Source: JBEISR01 sp044371425
GTDB lineage: Bacteria; Planctomycetota; Planctomycetia; Pirellulales; Pirellulaceae
Direction: 5' to 3'
DNA: 64,000 nucleotides
Assembly: GCA_044371425.1 (NCBI GenBank)
Contig: JBILTR010000015.1
Coordinates: 62,001 to 126,000, forward strand
Made by a program: the position numbers and the translations under genes
Notes under the pieces: generated by a model
The model's input: the letters and a program-made list of their open reading frames with translations, nothing else
Databases searched by the model: none
Told to the model about the DNA's origin: nothing
Shown: positions 62,408 to 64,000 of the stretch, in pieces
Numbering within the stretch: the stretch's first letter is position 1
How the letters are laid out: every line of letters begins with the position of its first letter

Positions 62408-62760
62408 CTTGAGTGACCGCCCCTAACCACATTGAAAAAACCCGGGAATCGCTGATCCACCGCTTTGGGGTAACGCACCCATCCCAAAAATGCGTCTATG
62501 TAACGACGTATGGTAACAATTCCCTAGGAAAGGGTCGAGTTCACTCATTCCCCCTCCGGCTCAATTCGCCACCACGCACTTCGACAGAGCCAAACGAAAA
62601 GGAACGATTGCGAAGCGTTAGGATCATGATTCCCATGAGTTTTGCTCCTAGAGGGTTCGCTTCCCTCGTCGACTCGCCTATCCTGAAGATACAGTACGTT
62701 GCGAAAGAACCGATGCCCAAATCCATCCCTGATCCACACTCAACAAGGGAGAACGAAGAG
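62408..62760. promoter_or_regulatory. Divergent promoter region with a possible operator
   Basis: About 353 bases upstream of the SDR/kdgK pair and of the alpha/alpha-toroid gene. Imperfect palindrome TGTAACGACGTATGGTAACA at 62499-62518 (GTAAC half-sites) recalls LacI/GntR-type operators for sugar-acid genes. No other element recognised. Confidence 0.3.
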
Positions 62761-63909
62761 ATGTTCCAACGTCGCGCGGTGCTTTGCACTCTGGCAGCAG
62801 CTCCTTGGATCCTTAGGACCAACTCGCGTCACCTGCTTGCTCAAGATACTGCTTCCCCCATCCCTCCCAAGGCTTCGTACACGCAGGCGCAGTGGCAGGA
62901 AGTGGTCGACCGCGCGGTGGTTTTTTTACGAGCTCAGGGTCGGGACGACCAAGGGGCCTACAGCAGTACCAACGGACTGGGGGTGACCGCACTGGTCATC
63001 GCGGGGTTGGCAAGTGTCGGAGTCCCGCCGAGCGATCCAGCAGCAGCCAAATCGATCGACTATTTGATGCAGTACCAGCAGGCCGATGGCGGCATCTACC
63101 GCAAGGAGTCCAAGCACACCAATTACGAAACCTGCTTGGCCATGATGGCGCTCGCCCGCTACAACGCCGATGGAAAATACCAGGAAGTCCTGGATGGGGC
63201 CGAACGGTATGTCAAAGGATTGCAGTGGGACGAGACCGAGGGAAAATCGCAGGAGGACATGGAGTATGGTGGGGCAGGATATGGCAGTAAGTCACGCCCG
63301 GATCTCTCCAATACCAGCTTCCTGATCGATGCGCTCAAGAGTGTCGGAAGAGGAGCGGACGATGAGGCGATTCAGAGAGCCCTGACGTTTGTGACACGGA
63401 CGCAGAACCTGGAATCCTCCGTCAACTCGGCCCCCTTCGCGACCCTTGTGAACGACGGCGGCTTTTACTATACCCCTGCCGCCGGAGGTGAAAGCCAAGC
63501 GGGAAAACTCCCTAACGGTGGCCTGCGCAGTTATGCGTCGATGACCTACGCAGGGCTCAAGAGCATGATCTTCGCCGGTGTCGCCAAGGACGATCCCAGA
63601 GTCCAAGCGGCTGTCAAATTCCTCCAGTCGAACTACTCTTTGACCACCAACCCGGGCATGGGCTCCAGTGGCCTCTATTACTATTACCACACCATGGCCA
63701 AGGCACTGGACGCCTTCGGTGAAGAGGTGTTTGTTGCGGACGATGGCGAGCATCGGTGGCGATCCGAACTCTTTCACCAACTCCAGCAGGCTCAGAAACC
63801 CGACGGGTCCTGGGTCAATCCTGATGCGCGATGGCTGGAGGGAGACCCAAACTTAGTCACCGGGTACGTTCTGATGACCATGGCCTACCTCAAACCAGCG
63901 ACCTCCTGA
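62761..63909 (+). CDS. Secreted alpha/alpha-toroid (prenyltransferase/squalene-cyclase-repeat) protein
   Basis: 382 aa. Signal peptide (RRAVLCTLAAAPWILRTNSR, possibly Tat). QW-like toroid repeats follow: LGVTALVIAGLASVG, QQADGGIYRKESKHTNYETC, FVTRTQNLESS, LRSYASMTYAGLKSM and KPDGSWVN. Such domains occur in squalene cyclases, prenyltransferases and alpha-macroglobulin-like or polysaccharide-binding proteins; no DxDD cyclase motif is seen, so a structural or binding role is more likely. ATG at 62761 with GGGAG about 9 nt upstream; an upstream in-frame extension is rejected. Confidence 0.8.
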   Translation: MFQRRAVLCTLAAAPWILRTNSRHLLAQDTASPIPPKASYTQAQWQEVVDRAVVFLRAQGRDDQGAYSSTNGLGVTALVIAGLASVGVPPSDPAAAKSIDYLMQYQQADGGIYRKESKHTNYETCLAMMALARYNADGKYQEVLDGAERYVKGLQWDETEGKSQEDMEYGGAGYGSKSRPDLSNTSFLIDALKSVGRGADDEAIQRALTFVTRTQNLESSVNSAPFATLVNDGGFYYTPAAGGESQAGKLPNGGLRSYASMTYAGLKSMIFAGVAKDDPRVQAAVKFLQSNYSLTTNPGMGSSGLYYYYHTMAKALDAFGEEVFVADDGEHRWRSELFHQLQQAQKPDGSWVNPDARWLEGDPNLVTGYVLMTMAYLKPATS

Positions 63910-64000
63910 CCACTTCAGCACCGCGTAGACTGCTGCGATCTAGCATCCCCCCGCACAGGGCGATCCGATCGACTCAAAAGAGTTCCTGTCGATCGGCGCC

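Overview
The window looks like part of a planctomycete chromosome, most likely Pirellulales. This is inferred from gene content, not from a marker gene: an SHD1-domain secreted protein, a CSQSR-type sulfatase beside a sialidase, a SUMF1-fold protein, futalosine-type menaquinone genes, DUF1680-type GH127/146, PfkB/SDR hexuronate genes, an orphan Flp pilin, and many secreted or membrane proteins of unknown function. I see no rRNA, tRNA, CRISPR array, transposase, integrase or phage gene. The DNA reads as ordinary chromosome with small, mixed-strand operons.

0-5.4 kb: a minus-strand operon of NarL-type response regulator, enolase-superfamily enzyme, ketoacyl synthase, acyl carrier protein and phytoene-desaturase-like FAD enzyme, probably for an unidentified acyl or polyketide lipid. 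5.9-8.6 kb: Gfo/Idh/MocA dehydrogenase and an unknown membrane protein. 9-11.4 kb: HtrA-type protease and HemB (plus strand). 11.4-16 kb: a ClpA/B-like double AAA+ ATPase fused to a degenerate release-factor-2-like module (the most unusual gene here), an inositol-monophosphatase-family enzyme and RNase HI. 16.1-19.3 kb: a histidine kinase with a periplasmic haem-c motif, divergent from an SHD1 protein. 19.3-25 kb: menaquinone operon (UbiE/MenG, UbiX, UbiA/MqnP, MqnE) and LysS.

25-34 kb: YhcC-type radical SAM protein, FHA protein, ribosome recycling factor, two small membrane proteins, a divergent sigma-70 factor, a MerR/CarH-like regulator that has lost its cobalamin histidines, a PQQ-type beta-propeller protein, a soluble histidine kinase and a small conserved protein. 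34.5-44 kb: rhodanese, acetyl-CoA synthetase, di-haem cytochrome c peroxidase with a perfect terminator, a gene-free stretch with hairpin-forming tandem repeats, a PAS-GAF-receiver protein, a membrane metallophosphoesterase and a secreted HExxH protein. 44-49.4 kb: beta-hydroxyacid dehydrogenase and three unknown proteins.

49.7-64 kb: polysaccharide use. Secreted GH127/146 with a discoidin-like C-terminus, sialidase and SGSH-type sulfatase (4-nt overlap), GH32 levanase/fructanase, 2-keto-3-deoxygluconate kinase and a D-mannonate-oxidoreductase-like SDR that feed the Entner-Doudoroff route, a SUMF1-fold protein without the catalytic cysteine pair, and a secreted alpha/alpha-toroid protein. An orphan Flp pilin with a textbook sigma-54 promoter and its own terminator lies inside this region, as does a decayed glycosyltransferase 2 gene. 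Functions were assigned by reading motifs; no database search was possible.
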